This document shows, in pieces, positions 52,508-61,551 of a DNA stretch of 64,000 nucleotides. A program made the translations under genes and the position numbers. The notes under the pieces were generated by a model. That model saw only the letters and a list, made by a program, of their open reading frames with translations, made no database searches and was not told where the DNA came from. This stretch comes from Hyphomicrobiaceae bacterium (GTDB lineage: Bacteria > Pseudomonadota > Alphaproteobacteria > Rhizobiales > Hyphomicrobiaceae): positions 806,001 to 870,000 of the forward strand of contig JALHOW010000001.1 in the NCBI GenBank assembly GCA_022842785.1, in the 5' to 3' direction. Numbering within the stretch: the stretch's first letter is position 1; each line of letters begins with the position of its first letter.

Positions 52508-53074
52508 CTAGAACTGCACTTTGGGTGCGTTCTTCGTTGCAGCGCGCTCGCCCTCGTCGAGATTGAAGAAATCCTCGCGCATGAAACCGAGCATGTTGGC
52601 GAAGAACACGGCGGGGAAGCTCTCGCGCTTGGTGTTGTACTCGGCGACCACGTTGTTGAAGAAGCGGCGCGCGGCGGCGAGCTTGTTCTCGATATCGCCG
52701 AGCTCAGTCTGCAGCTGCTGGAAATTCGCGTTGGCCTTGAGATCGGGATAGGCCTCCGACAGCGCAAAGAGCTGACGCAGCATCCCGGTGAGCATGTTCT
52801 CGGCTTGAGCCTGGGCCGCGGGGCCACTCGCAGCGACCGCCGCATTGCGCGCCTTGATGACATTCTCGAGCGTCTCGCGCTCGTGGCTCGCATAGCCCTT
52901 CACGGTCTCGACGAGGTTCGGGACCAGATCATGGCGCTGCTTGAGTTGCACATCGACGTCGGCGAAGGCCTGGCGCACGCGCTGGCGTAGGCCAACCAGG
53001 CCGTTGTAGGTCGCGATGGCGAGCAGCACGACGGCTGCGACAATGCCGAGCAGAACCCACGCGGTCGTACTCAT
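52508..53074 (-). CDS. lemA: LemA-family protein
   Basis: A 188-residue protein with one N-terminal membrane helix (AWVLLGIVAAVVLLAIATYNGLV) and a helical coiled domain. The family core reads RQAFADVDVQLKQRHDLVPNLVETVKGYASHE and later FNNVVAEYNTKRESFPAVFFA. LemA function is unknown; it is often paired with an M48 protease as here. Confidence 0.95.
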   Translation of the reverse strand: MSTTAWVLLGIVAAVVLLAIATYNGLVGLRQRVRQAFADVDVQLKQRHDLVPNLVETVKGYASHERETLENVIKARNAAVAASGPAAQAQAENMLTGMLRQLFALSEAYPDLKANANFQQLQTELGDIENKLAAARRFFNNVVAEYNTKRESFPAVFFANMLGFMREDFFNLDEGERAATKNAPKVQF

Positions 53075-53170
53075 GAGCGCCTCCTGTGGCTGGGCCTCGT
53101 TGGTCGGCGCGGACTATATCGAAGAACTTCGCGCGTGTAGAGAGTTTCCGTCCCCGACATCTGGGGCGGC

Positions 53171-54727
53171 TCAGCGCGAGCTGGTCTGCACCGGGCGCGG
53201 CTGCATCACGGCGCTCTGCGCCGGTGCGCTGTTCAGACGGTCGAGCCCGACGGCACTGCCGGTGAACTGCTGCGACCACATCAAGGCTGCAGCGTGCGGC
53301 GTCGGACGGAAGCGCAGGGGGAGCCCCGCGACGGGCTGATCGATCATCTCGAGCGCACGCGCCACATCCGGCTTCACGAAGTTCGCCAGCAGCGGCTCGT
53401 CGGCACGATCGGTGAGCAGCGGCGCAATCGGGAACGGACGATAGCTCAGCTCGTCGTCGTGATCGTCGTCGTACTCGGTCGCCGACGTCCAGCGTAACTC
53501 ATGCCCGGTCTGCCCCCAGCCAAAGCGGCCGGCGGGCGAAGGCTGCGACCCGAGCGGTGCCTCCCAGCCCGCTGCATCGAGCGCCGCCACCTGCTGCCTC
53601 GGTACGCTTGCGTGCGCCTCTCCGATGCCGAGTGCATCCGCCGCGAGGCTCGCGATCGTCGTCGGAGGGCGCGCGGCAGGCTTCGGCGGCGCCAGAAGAC
53701 GCGGCTCGGGCATCATGCTCGCCTGACGCGCGAGATTATGAAGCTGCGCGCGATCCTGCGTGCTCGGACCGGCGAGGGCAAGCCGTGGTGTCTCCGCAAG
53801 AACGGGCGCCGGCGCGGGGGCGCGGGGCGGCGCGGACTGCTGCCACGCGGAATGCGCGGGCGCGCGCGCCGGCTCGGCGCTACGCAAGCTCGCGGGCTCG
53901 ACGGCTGGTGGCTGAGCCGCAGCGACGATAGTCGGCGTTCCACCGCGACGCAGGTTCAGGAAGGCACCGATCTCACCACCCGCGCTCGCAAGGCGGCTAC
54001 GCGCGGCGCGGCCATCCTCCGACGTCAACGGACCACCGTCGGCTGGCATATGTTGCGTGCGTCCGCTTGGGAAGAGGAGCGCGAGTTCCTGGCGCGGCAG
54101 GCGTGGCCACGCGCGCACACGCGCCGTATCGACATGCACGAAAGGCAGCGCGGAAAGCGGATAGTAGCCGACACCACCGCGCTCGCGCACGAGCGCGGAG
54201 TAGCGCAGGCGCTGGATGGGCACGTCGGGGAAGTGGACGTCAGCAGCCTTGCCGTTGATGTGCTGGCTGTTATCAGCCTGCCCGCCGCGCGTCTTCTTGA
54301 GCATGCTGTTCGTGCCGCGCGAGCGGAAGCCCGAGATCACATGAATGGGCGCGCGCGAGCCAAGTTCGGCGTGCATCTCCCAGAGGAGATCGACGAGTTC
54401 GGGATCCATGGTGGTCGGCTCGTTCTTGCGCCAATCGCGCAGAACCCAGTTGACCCGTTCCATGGCCGAGGGAACGAATTTGCCGTCCCGCTTGTATGTA
54501 ACAGTGACGGTTTCTTTGGTGTGGATGTTGTAGAGGGAGATCGTGCGCTCAGCCCCGCGGTTCGCGCCGACCGTGCTCGCGCCAATGGCGGCAGCGACGG
54601 CGCACGCGGTAATTCCGGTCAATAGCTTCGAGAGCCTACTGCGCAAGAACCTTCCCCCGAACGTGCGCCCCTTCTTTCGGCCCTTCCGCTGGCGCGGCGG
54701 CCGATCCCCCGGGATCGCACCTTCCAT
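53171..54727 (-). CDS. DUF882 (M15-like) peptidase-domain protein with long Pro/Ala tail
   Basis: A 518-residue protein. A basic N-terminus and one hydrophobic helix (about 36-50) suggest export or anchoring. The DUF882 domain (about 60-210) has zinc-type residues in SQHINGKAADVHFP and PFVHVDTARVRAW, like YcbK/M15 murein peptidases. The remaining 300 residues are low-complexity Ala/Pro/Arg-rich sequence, ending in a less biased part (about 420-518). The domain suggests action on the cell wall; the tail is unusually long. The gene stands alone. Confidence 0.88.
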   Translation of the reverse strand: MEGAIPGDRPPRQRKGRKKGRTFGGRFLRSRLSKLLTGITACAVAAAIGASTVGANRGAERTISLYNIHTKETVTVTYKRDGKFVPSAMERVNWVLRDWRKNEPTTMDPELVDLLWEMHAELGSRAPIHVISGFRSRGTNSMLKKTRGGQADNSQHINGKAADVHFPDVPIQRLRYSALVRERGGVGYYPLSALPFVHVDTARVRAWPRLPRQELALLFPSGRTQHMPADGGPLTSEDGRAARSRLASAGGEIGAFLNLRRGGTPTIVAAAQPPAVEPASLRSAEPARAPAHSAWQQSAPPRAPAPAPVLAETPRLALAGPSTQDRAQLHNLARQASMMPEPRLLAPPKPAARPPTTIASLAADALGIGEAHASVPRQQVAALDAAGWEAPLGSQPSPAGRFGWGQTGHELRWTSATEYDDDHDDELSYRPFPIAPLLTDRADEPLLANFVKPDVARALEMIDQPVAGLPLRFRPTPHAAALMWSQQFTGSAVGLDRLNSAPAQSAVMQPRPVQTSSR

Positions 54728-54864
54728 TCCAAGGCCTGCATCTGCCTGATGCCGACGAGACGGATCAAAGCGTTAACCCAACCCGATTAACCAACAGTGA
54801 TGCCTTGGCCCGGCAATCCGACGGCGCTCATGCGGCAATTTCGTGACATCGCGCCCTAAGCCCT

Positions 54865-55755
54865 TCAGTTTTCGGCCAAAAGGAACTGATCGAGGGCCGA
54901 AAGAACGGCATCCGGCACCTCCTCGGCGAGATAATGCCCGCTCGGGACCGCATGGCCCCTGACGCTTTGCCCCGCGTATTGGCGCCAGACGGCGAGCGGA
55001 TCGTACCAGACCCCGATCTTGCCCCTCTCACCCCACAGCACGAGCAGGTCGCAGGCGACCTTCTGTCCGGCCGCGCGGCTTTCGCGGTCGTGCACGAGAT
55101 CGACAGTCGTCGCGGCGCGATAATCCTCGCACATGCCGCGGATCATCTCGGGATCACGCGCGTGTGCGAGGTAGTCGGCGAGGGCATCGGGGGCGAAGAA
55201 GTCCCGCCCCTTGGGCTCGCGAGCCGTGTGCGAGAAGAACCAATCGTCCGGCGCCTTGCTGATCAGCGTCTCGGGAAATGGATGAGGCTGGGCGAACCAG
55301 AACCAGTGATAGTAGCCGAGGCCAAAGGCCATGTCGGCGCGCTCGAAGTGCTCGATGGTCGGTACGATGTCGAGAAGTGCGAGCCTCTGAACGGCTTGCG
55401 GATGGTCGATCGCGAGGCGATGGGCGACGCGGGCACCACGATCGTGTGCGACGACCTGGAATTTGTCGAAGCCGAGCACCGCCATGAGCTCGATCATGTC
55501 GCGCGCCATCTCGCGTTTGGCATAGGGCGCATGGTCCGCGGTGGCGGGCGGCTTGTGCGATCCGCCGTAGCCTCTGAGATCCGGGCAGACGACCGTGAAG
55601 CGCCGCGCGAGTACGGGCGCCACCTTGTGCCACATGGCATGGGTCTGCGGATTGCCGTGGAGGAGCAGAAGAGGTGGACCGCTGCCGCCATGGCGCAGGC
55701 GCATGACGCCATCGCGCACACGAATGTTGGTCAGCGTGAAACCGTCGAAGAACAT
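54865..55755 (-). CDS. Alpha/beta hydrolase, haloacetate (fluoroacetate) dehalogenase homologue
   Basis: A 296-residue alpha/beta hydrolase. The nucleophile region VAHDRGARVAHR gives D105 with R106 and R109, as in fluoroacetate dehalogenases. D129 (LLDIVP), H150-W151 (YYHWFW), Y212 (EDYRAA) and H274 (PSGHYLAEE) also match the known halide pocket and catalytic set of that family. LLLLHGNPQTHAMW is the usual oxyanion strand. All key positions are kept, so C-halogen cleavage of short haloacids is credible. The enzyme could still serve an epoxide or ester. It may be co-transcribed with the upstream TRAP binding-protein gene. Confidence 0.85.
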   Translation of the reverse strand: MFFDGFTLTNIRVRDGVMRLRHGGSGPPLLLLHGNPQTHAMWHKVAPVLARRFTVVCPDLRGYGGSHKPPATADHAPYAKREMARDMIELMAVLGFDKFQVVAHDRGARVAHRLAIDHPQAVQRLALLDIVPTIEHFERADMAFGLGYYHWFWFAQPHPFPETLISKAPDDWFFSHTAREPKGRDFFAPDALADYLAHARDPEMIRGMCEDYRAATTVDLVHDRESRAAGQKVACDLLVLWGERGKIGVWYDPLAVWRQYAGQSVRGHAVPSGHYLAEEVPDAVLSALDQFLLAEN

Positions 55756-55784
55756 GGGATCTCCCAGAAGTCTGAAACCAGCGC

Positions 55785-56837
55785 TCAGCTCACGCCGGTG
55801 CTGTCGGATCTGAATGCCGGCTCGACCAGAGCCGTCATGCTCCCGAGTGCACTCGCAAAGATCGGATCGGAGTTTGAAAGCGGCGCGAGCAACCGTCCCG
55901 CCTCTGCACTGAGCGCGCTCCGGATTTCACTCCGCAGTGGCCATGGACCACGCCCAGCCACGCGCGCAATCTCATTGGTGAGCTGAGCCCCGTGCACTTT
56001 CTGGATGGCTTGAAGCGTGACTGCGGCCTCCTGCGCCACGGCCTCGACTATGGCCTGGTCGGCCGGTGAAAGCGCCTGCCATTGGGCGAGCGGAATGCGC
56101 AGCGAAATGACGCGGCTCGTGCCCGCGAGGCTCCCTGTCATCCAGCTCAGTCCCCCTTTCCATCGGCGCGCCATCTCGAGAGAAACAGAGCTATCATGCG
56201 TCTCGAAAGCATCGATGTCTCCGCCTTCGAAAGCTGCCACTAGCTCCGTGGTTGGCACCGCCGTCGGCTCTGCCCCAAGCATTCTCAGCGGCTCGTGAAT
56301 GGCCTTCGGCGCTGAGATGCGCACGCCGCTCAGGTTGCGCGCCAGATCGAAGGTCTGACGAGACCAGACGTGCGCGTCCGCACGATTGAGCTTGGCAATC
56401 AGCAGGGGCTTGTGGCCCGAACGAGCTGCGGCTTGATCCCATAGAGCCTGACCGCCCATGCCTCTGAGCCACGTCGTCGCGTCGAAGGCACCTGCACTCG
56501 CGCAAAACGGAATGCCTCCGAGGAGGAGTGAAAGCGGCTCCTGAGCGCCGAAGTCGCCTTCGCTTGCGAGGATCAGACTGGCGCGGGCTTCTGGTTCAGA
56601 GTTGTCCGCCGATGCCAAAACGAGGCTGCCGCCGCTCGCGAGAAGCAGCCGCTCGCTCAGAATTCTCAAAGGATCGACAAGCGAGGTCGCGACGCCGTCG
56701 CTCGTGTGCACGCTGGCCAGGATGCCGACACTCGCCGGCGTCTCCGCATGACCGACCGCCGTCGGAGCGAGCGTCGCGGCACCTGCAGCAGCCCCGCCGG
56801 TCAACTGAAGAAAAATGCGGCGATCGATCATGGCCAT
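55785..56837 (-). CDS. TRAP-type substrate-binding protein, orphan
   Basis: A 350-residue DctP-like periplasmic binding protein. The N-terminus MAMIDRRIFLQLTGGAAAGA resembles a Tat signal with an RR pair, cleaved near GHAE. The body has the family pattern LRILSERLLLASGGSL, later GVRISAPKAIHEPLRMLGAEPTAVPTTELVAAFEGGDIDA and MARRWKGGLSW. No dctQ or dctM membrane genes lie nearby. It ends 30 bases before the dehalogenase-like gene, so the ligand might be an organic acid used by it; that is inference. Confidence 0.78.
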   Translation of the reverse strand: MAMIDRRIFLQLTGGAAAGAATLAPTAVGHAETPASVGILASVHTSDGVATSLVDPLRILSERLLLASGGSLVLASADNSEPEARASLILASEGDFGAQEPLSLLLGGIPFCASAGAFDATTWLRGMGGQALWDQAAARSGHKPLLIAKLNRADAHVWSRQTFDLARNLSGVRISAPKAIHEPLRMLGAEPTAVPTTELVAAFEGGDIDAFETHDSSVSLEMARRWKGGLSWMTGSLAGTSRVISLRIPLAQWQALSPADQAIVEAVAQEAAVTLQAIQKVHGAQLTNEIARVAGRGPWPLRSEIRSALSAEAGRLLAPLSNSDPIFASALGSMTALVEPAFRSDSTGVS

Positions 56838-56914
56838 CCCCGGGTGGATCCCGAGGAAGATGACCATACTCGACCGCCGCACTCAAGGCGTCGTACGGGG
56901 TGGCAGAGCCGCGC

Positions 56915-57391
56915 TTACTTCACGTCGGCCGCAACCTTCATGGACGTTATCTTGTCGGGGTTCTGGACGGGCTCGCCGCGCTTGATCTTGTCGACGTTGT
57001 CCATGCCCTCGATGACCTGGCCCCAAACCGTGTACTGGCGATCCAGGAAGCCCGCATCGTCGAACACGATGAAGAACTGGCTGTTGGCACTGTCCGGATT
57101 CTGGGACCGCGCCATGGAGCAGATGCCGCGCACATGCGGCTCGGCATTGAATTCCTGCTTGAGGTTCGGATGCTTCGAGCCGCCCGTGCCGGTGCCGTGC
57201 GGGCAGCCGACCTGCGCCATGAAGCCATCAATTACGCGGTGGAACACGATGCCGTCATAGAAGCCTTCGCGCGCCAGCGTCTTGATGCGCTCGACATGCT
57301 TCGGCGCGAGATCGGGGCGCAGCTTGATCACGACCTGACCTTTGGTCGTGTCCAGGATGATGGTGTTCTCGGGATCTTTGATATCGGCCAT
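56915..57391 (-). CDS. ppiB: Peptidyl-prolyl isomerase, cyclophilin type (cytosolic)
   Basis: A 158-residue cyclophilin without signal peptide. IILDTTKGQVVIKLRPDLAPKHVERIKTLAREGFYDGIVFHRVIDGFMAQVGCPHGTGTGGS is the family core, with the Arg in FHRVI and FMAQ of the active site. SQNPDSANSQFFIVFDDAGFLDRQYTVWGQVIEGM closes the fold. It speeds proline isomerisation in the cytoplasm. An exported paralogue lies 49 bases upstream on the same strand. Confidence 0.95.
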   Translation of the reverse strand: MADIKDPENTIILDTTKGQVVIKLRPDLAPKHVERIKTLAREGFYDGIVFHRVIDGFMAQVGCPHGTGTGGSKHPNLKQEFNAEPHVRGICSMARSQNPDSANSQFFIVFDDAGFLDRQYTVWGQVIEGMDNVDKIKRGEPVQNPDKITSMKVAADVK

Positions 57392-57440
57392 GACTGGCTC
57401 CTTTTGCTCTCAATTCCTAGTTGTGGGAGGCGGCGCGCGC

Positions 57441-57998
57441 TCAGCGCTTGACGTCGCCGAGGACATAGACTTTCTGCATAACGTCGGGCTTGGCCGGCGG
57501 TTCGCCCTTAGCGATCTTGTCGACGTTCTCCATGCCATCGACGACCTCGCCCCACAGCGTGTATTGGCCGGTGAGGCTGCGGCAGCCCGTGCCGAAGCAA
57601 ATGAAGAACTGGCTGTTCGCCGTGTTGGGATCCTGCGTGCGCGCCGCGCCGACGCTACCGCGCTTGTAGGCTTCCTGGCTGAACTCCGCCGGGAGGTTGC
57701 CGAGCTTGGAACCGCCCGTGCCCGTACCGGTCGGATCACCCGTCTGGGCCATGAAGCCCGCGATCACGCGGTGGAATTTCTGATTGTTGTAGAAACCCTG
57801 ACGCGCGAGTGTCTTCACGCGTTCGACATGCTTTGGCGCGAGATCAGGCCGCAGCTTGATCACCACCGGGCCATCCTTGAGTTCGATGACCAGCGTATTC
57901 TGCGGATCGGGCTTGCCGCCTTGAGCCTGAGCTGGGGCCTGAGCCAGCCCGAAGGCCGCAACGAGAGCGAGGACGAGGCCCGCAAAGAGCGTTCTCAC
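57441..57998 (-). CDS. ppiA: Peptidyl-prolyl isomerase, cyclophilin type (exported)
   Basis: A 185-residue cyclophilin with a Sec signal peptide (MRTLFAGLVLALVAAFGLA, cleavage near AQA-QGG). The core PDLAPKHVERVKTLARQGFYNNQKFHRVIAGFMAQTGDPTGTGTGGS is very like the cytosolic copy. FFICFGTGCRSLTGQYTLWGEV has an added Cys. The pair looks like an old tandem duplication with one product sent to the periplasm. It is followed by ppiB and preceded by coaD on the same strand. Confidence 0.95.
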   Translation of the reverse strand: MRTLFAGLVLALVAAFGLAQAPAQAQGGKPDPQNTLVIELKDGPVVIKLRPDLAPKHVERVKTLARQGFYNNQKFHRVIAGFMAQTGDPTGTGTGGSKLGNLPAEFSQEAYKRGSVGAARTQDPNTANSQFFICFGTGCRSLTGQYTLWGEVVDGMENVDKIAKGEPPAKPDVMQKVYVLGDVKR

Positions 57999-58058
57999 AG
58001 CAGTAGATCTCCTTGGTGAGCTGGTTTCAATTTATTGTCGCGCGGGATGGCAAGCCAC

Positions 58059-58559
58059 CTATTTGCCCGCAGCCTTGGCCTTGAGCGCACGGGCAACGTC
58101 CCGCGAAACGAAGGGTTTGACGTCGCCGCCCATGAGCGCGATCTGGCGCACCAGCGTGGCCGTGATGTGGCGCACGCCGGGGCTCGCCGGCAGAAAAACC
58201 GTATCGATGTCTTCCGCCATCGCGCCATTCATGCCCGCCATCTGCATCTCGTAATCGAAGTCGGTGGCATCGCGGAGACCACGGAAGATCGCCCGCGCGT
58301 CGGCCTCGCGGGCCGCATCGACAACGAGCCCGTCGAAGGTCACGACCTCGATTGTCGCGCCGAACTCCTTGGCTGCAGTGCGCGTCTCGGCCTTCAGCAT
58401 GGCCGTACGCTCGGCAACCGAGAAGAGCGGCGTCTTGCCCGGATGAATGCCAATGCCGATGACGAGCTTGTCGACGAGCGCGAGCGCCCGGCGCATGACG
58501 TCGACATGGCCGAGCGTGACGGGATCGAAGGAGCCGGAATAGAAGCCAATGCGGGTCAT
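58059..58559 (-). CDS. coaD: Phosphopantetheine adenylyltransferase
   Basis: A 166-residue enzyme for the fourth step of coenzyme A synthesis. The nucleotidyltransferase motif [20 protein letters not shown] (TxGHxD), the [21 protein letters not shown] segment and [23 protein letters not shown] are diagnostic. Coenzyme A genes are scattered in this group; here it precedes the cyclophilin pair and follows a lysE-type gene. Confidence 0.97.
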   Translation of the reverse strand: MTRIGFYSGSFDPVTLGHVDVMRRALALVDKLVIGIGIHPGKTPLFSVAERTAMLKAETRTAAKEFGATIEVVTFDGLVVDAAREADARAIFRGLRDATDFDYEMQMAGMNGAMAEDIDTVFLPASPGVRHITATLVRQIALMGGDVKPFVSRDVARALKAKAAGK

Positions 58560-58585
58560 GCAGTCCTCAGCTCATGCTTCGTTCG

Positions 58586-59206
58586 TTATGTCGGACGGCG
58601 CAGGGTTGCAAGCACGGCGCCACCGGCAAGCAACAGCCCGCCCGAGACGCCGTTGAGTGCGCGCGTGTGGCGATCCGCGAACACGGTACGGACCTTGGCC
58701 ACCAGAAGCGTGTACGTGATGTCGACCGCTGCGAGCGTCACGATGAATACCAAGGCGAGCACCGCGAGCTGCGGCCCTGGTGCCTGCGAGGGATCGAGGA
58801 ACTGCGGCAGGAAGGCGCCAAGGAACAACAGCACCTTCGGGTTCGAGATGCTGACGATCAGGCCGTTGAGATAGAGCGAGCTGCTGTTTCGCGTGCGCAC
58901 GACCTGAGTGGGTGGCGCGGTGAAGGATGCGTACAGCTGCCGCGCACCGAGATAGATGAGGTAGGCAGCGCCCAGCCAGCGGATCACGTCGAACCAGTCC
59001 GACATGAGCACCATGACTGAGTTCATGCCCAGCGCTGCGATGATGACCAGCGTAGAGAAACCCGTTGTCGATCCGGCCAGCGTCCAAAGGCCACCCTTCA
59101 GCCCGTGCGCCGTCGTATTGGCGATGATGAGGCTCATGTTGGGCCCCGGCGTGATCGCCAGAAACACGCAGGCGACGATAAACGCCGCAAGTATGCCCAT
59201 GCTCAT
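58586..59206 (-). CDS. LysE-family amino acid exporter
   Basis: A 206-residue inner-membrane protein with about six helices. The start ITPGPNMSLIIANTTAHGLKGGLWTLAGSTTGF is the LysE/RhtB signature, and LYLNGLIVSISNPKVLLFLGAFLPQF is the second conserved block. Such proteins export amino acids or homoserine lactones; the substrate is not evident. It is divergent from a GNAT gene. Confidence 0.93.
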   Translation of the reverse strand: MSMGILAAFIVACVFLAITPGPNMSLIIANTTAHGLKGGLWTLAGSTTGFSTLVIIAALGMNSVMVLMSDWFDVIRWLGAAYLIYLGARQLYASFTAPPTQVVRTRNSSSLYLNGLIVSISNPKVLLFLGAFLPQFLDPSQAPGPQLAVLALVFIVTLAAVDITYTLLVAKVRTVFADRHTRALNGVSGGLLLAGGAVLATLRRPT

Positions 59207-59306
59207 GTCAAACCGTCCGCCAAAGACCGCGTCAGCGCGGCCGCCGCCTTGCTATATAGGGGCGAGGCGCGGCTGTCACGGCCCGCCAGTGCAAGAGCCA
59301 CAAGCC

Positions 59307-59798
59307 ATGATGCCGGCAGCAGAAATCCAGATCCTTCCCGTTCGGACACCCGATGATCTCGCGGCCACGATCGCGTTGTTCCGCGCCTACGCTGCCTCGC
59401 TTGGCGTCGATCTCGCCTATCAGGATTTTGAGGCGGAGCTTGCCGCCATGCCGGGGAAATATGCCCCGCCCACTGGCGAGCTCCTGCTCGCGCGGGGCGC
59501 GGATGGTGCTCCACTCGGCTGTGTCGGCCTGAGACCGATCGGTCCCGCTGGTTGTTGCGAGATGAAGCGCCTCTATGTTTCGCCCGATGCCCGCGGCATG
59601 GGGCTCGGCCGGGCGCTGGTCGAAGCCGTACTCGATGCCGCGGTGCGACTTGGCTTCCGCGAGCTTCGGCTCGACACACTGCCCGACATGGTCGACGCGC
59701 AGAATCTCTACGCGCGTATGGGTTTCGTGCGGATCGCGCCGTACTACGACACGCCGATCGCCGGCACCGTGTTCATGGCGCGCGCCCTGCACGCCTAG
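59307..59798 (+). CDS. GNAT-family N-acetyltransferase
   Basis: A 163-residue acetyltransferase. CEMKRLYVSPDARGMGLGRALVEAVLDAAVRLGF is the acetyl-CoA motif (RGMGLG), followed by LRLDTLPDMVDAQNLYARMGFVRIAPYYDTP. The ATG at 59307 (ATGATG) lies at the start of the family similarity. Its last four bases overlap the stop of convergent thiD. The substrate is unknown. Confidence 0.88.
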   Translation: MMPAAEIQILPVRTPDDLAATIALFRAYAASLGVDLAYQDFEAELAAMPGKYAPPTGELLLARGADGAPLGCVGLRPIGPAGCCEMKRLYVSPDARGMGLGRALVEAVLDAAVRLGFRELRLDTLPDMVDAQNLYARMGFVRIAPYYDTPIAGTVFMARALHA

Positions 59799-60616
59799 AC
59801 GGGCGGCCCGTGCCGACGGATGGCATAGAGATGATCGACGGGACCGTTGCCCTTGCCGATCGGGTTCTTCGCGCCGTGCACAATGGCATCCTGGATGAAG
59901 GCTTTGGCGCGCCGAACAGCGTCGTCGAGCTTGGCACCACTGGCGAGCAATGCGGCAATCGCCGCCGAGAGCGTGCAGCCCGTGCCGTGCGTGTGGCGCG
60001 TGTCGATCCGTGGCGCCGCAAGCCGTAGCGTCGGCCCCTCTCCGTCGATGAGTAGATCGACAGCGTCGACACTGCTGCCGTGGCCGCCCTTCATGAGCAC
60101 GGCCTTGCAGGAGAAGCGGCGACAGATTTCGCGGCCCTGTTCTTCGATGGCGGCCTCGGTCTCGGCAATGGTCGTATCGAGCAGGCGCGCCGCCTCGGGC
60201 AGGTTCGGCGTGATCACGCGCGCACGCGGAAGCAGCACGTGGCGCACGGCATCGATGGCCGCCTCCTCGAGCAGGACATCACCGCTCGTCGCCACCATCA
60301 CCGGATCGACGACCAGTGGGATCTCCGGAAACTCCTTCAGCGTCGATACGACAGCATCGATCACGGCGGCCGTCGCGAGCATGCCCGTCTTCGCCGCGCC
60401 AACATGGAGGTCGGTCATTACCGAGCGGATCTGCTGCGTGACGAACGATGGCTCGACGGGCAGCACACCCTGCACGCCCTGCGTATTCTGTGCCGTCAGC
60501 GCGGTCAGCACGCTCGCGCCATAGACGCCGAGCGCCGTGAACGTCTTGAGATCGGCCTGAATACCAGCTCCGCCCGAACTGTCGGAGCCGGCGATGGTCA
60601 GTGCAATCGGAACCAT
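59795..60616 (-). CDS. thiD: Hydroxymethylpyrimidine/phosphomethylpyrimidine kinase
   Basis: A 273-residue ribokinase-fold kinase that phosphorylates HMP and HMP-P for thiamine. The start IALTIAGSDSSGGAGIQADLKTF is invariant in ThiD. VVDPVMVATSGDVLLEEAAI, ITPNLPEAARLL, VLMKGGH and the catalytic THGTGCTLSAAIAA all fit. No other thiamine gene adjoins it. Confidence 0.96.
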   Translation of the reverse strand: MVPIALTIAGSDSSGGAGIQADLKTFTALGVYGASVLTALTAQNTQGVQGVLPVEPSFVTQQIRSVMTDLHVGAAKTGMLATAAVIDAVVSTLKEFPEIPLVVDPVMVATSGDVLLEEAAIDAVRHVLLPRARVITPNLPEAARLLDTTIAETEAAIEEQGREICRRFSCKAVLMKGGHGSSVDAVDLLIDGEGPTLRLAAPRIDTRHTHGTGCTLSAAIAALLASGAKLDDAVRRAKAFIQDAIVHGAKNPIGKGNGPVDHLYAIRRHGPPV

Positions 60617-60652
60617 GGTGCTTAGCCTCGTGTGGGGCCTCGTGTGTGGCGA

Positions 60653-61453
60653 TTACTGCCCGACGCCCTTCTTCAGAATTTCGCCTTGCAGGTCCTTGGG
60701 TGTTCCCCAAGCCTCGATCTCGGCCAGGAAAGGCACGTTATCGATCAGCCATTGCCCGATCCATGCAATCGATCCCGTCAGGAACGCAATACCCGTCAGG
60801 ATCAGCAGCACGCCCATGACCTTCTCGACCTTACCGAGATGAGCGCGGAATCGTTGCATGAAGCCGAGAAACGGCCTTATGGCGATCGCCGCGAGCACGA
60901 ACGGTATGCCGAGGCCGAGCGAGTACACGGCGAGCATTCGGACGCCGAGGCCGAGGCTGCCCTCGCTCGCGGCCAACGTCAGCACCGCAGCCAGGATCGG
61001 ACCGATGCACGGTGTCCAACCGAACGCGAAGGCGAGGCCCATAATATAGGCGCCGAGAAAGCTCGAACCCTCCACATTCGCGCGGTAGCGGGTGTCGCTG
61101 TGCAGGACCGGGATGTTCAGCACGCCGAGGAAATGCAGACCGAAGAGGATGATCACCACCCCCGCCGCCATCGACAGCTCGTACTTGTAGGTCTGGATGA
61201 ACTGACCGAACATCGACGCGCCGGCGCCGAGGCCAACGAATACGGTCGTGAAGCCCAGCACGAAGCAGAATGATGCCAGCACGACGCGCCGCCATGTCCG
61301 CCGGTCGATCTTACCTGAGCTCGACATCTCCTCGATGGACATGCCGCCGAGGTAGCTGAGATAGGGCGGCACCAGCGGCAGCACGCAGGGCGAGAGAAAG
61401 CTCAAGACCCCCGCGAGCAGGATGCCGAAGTAGATGTAGAGTTCCGCCAGCAC
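60653..61453 (-). CDS. ccdA: CcdA-type cytochrome c biogenesis protein (possible SoxV)
   Basis: A 266-residue, six-helix thiol-disulfide transporter that passes electrons from cytoplasmic thioredoxin to the periplasm. The two redox cysteines are in LSFLSPCVLPLVPPYLSYLGG and AFGWTPCIGPILAA. The GTG at 61453 (GGGAG upstream) gives the normal start; a longer frame adds 14 atypical residues. Placed after soxB on the same strand, it may serve the Sox system as SoxV, or general cytochrome c maturation. The sequence does not decide between these. Confidence 0.9.
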   Translation of the reverse strand: MLAELYIYFGILLAGVLSFLSPCVLPLVPPYLSYLGGMSIEEMSSSGKIDRRTWRRVVLASFCFVLGFTTVFVGLGAGASMFGQFIQTYKYELSMAAGVVIILFGLHFLGVLNIPVLHSDTRYRANVEGSSFLGAYIMGLAFAFGWTPCIGPILAAVLTLAASEGSLGLGVRMLAVYSLGLGIPFVLAAIAIRPFLGFMQRFRAHLGKVEKVMGVLLILTGIAFLTGSIAWIGQWLIDNVPFLAEIEAWGTPKDLQGEILKKGVGQ

Positions 61454-61551
61454 GCCGTGCTCCCAGTTGCAGGCGGCCCGCAGCCACCCAGCCACGAGAC
61501 AGCAAGACGAACAAGGGCATCAAGTCAATCCCGCGCGCGGATTGGCCGCCG

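Noticed and set aside
53016-53339. Small plus-strand gene between lemA and the DUF882 gene
   Set aside because: It overlaps the starts and ends of the real minus-strand genes and has no ribosome site or motif.
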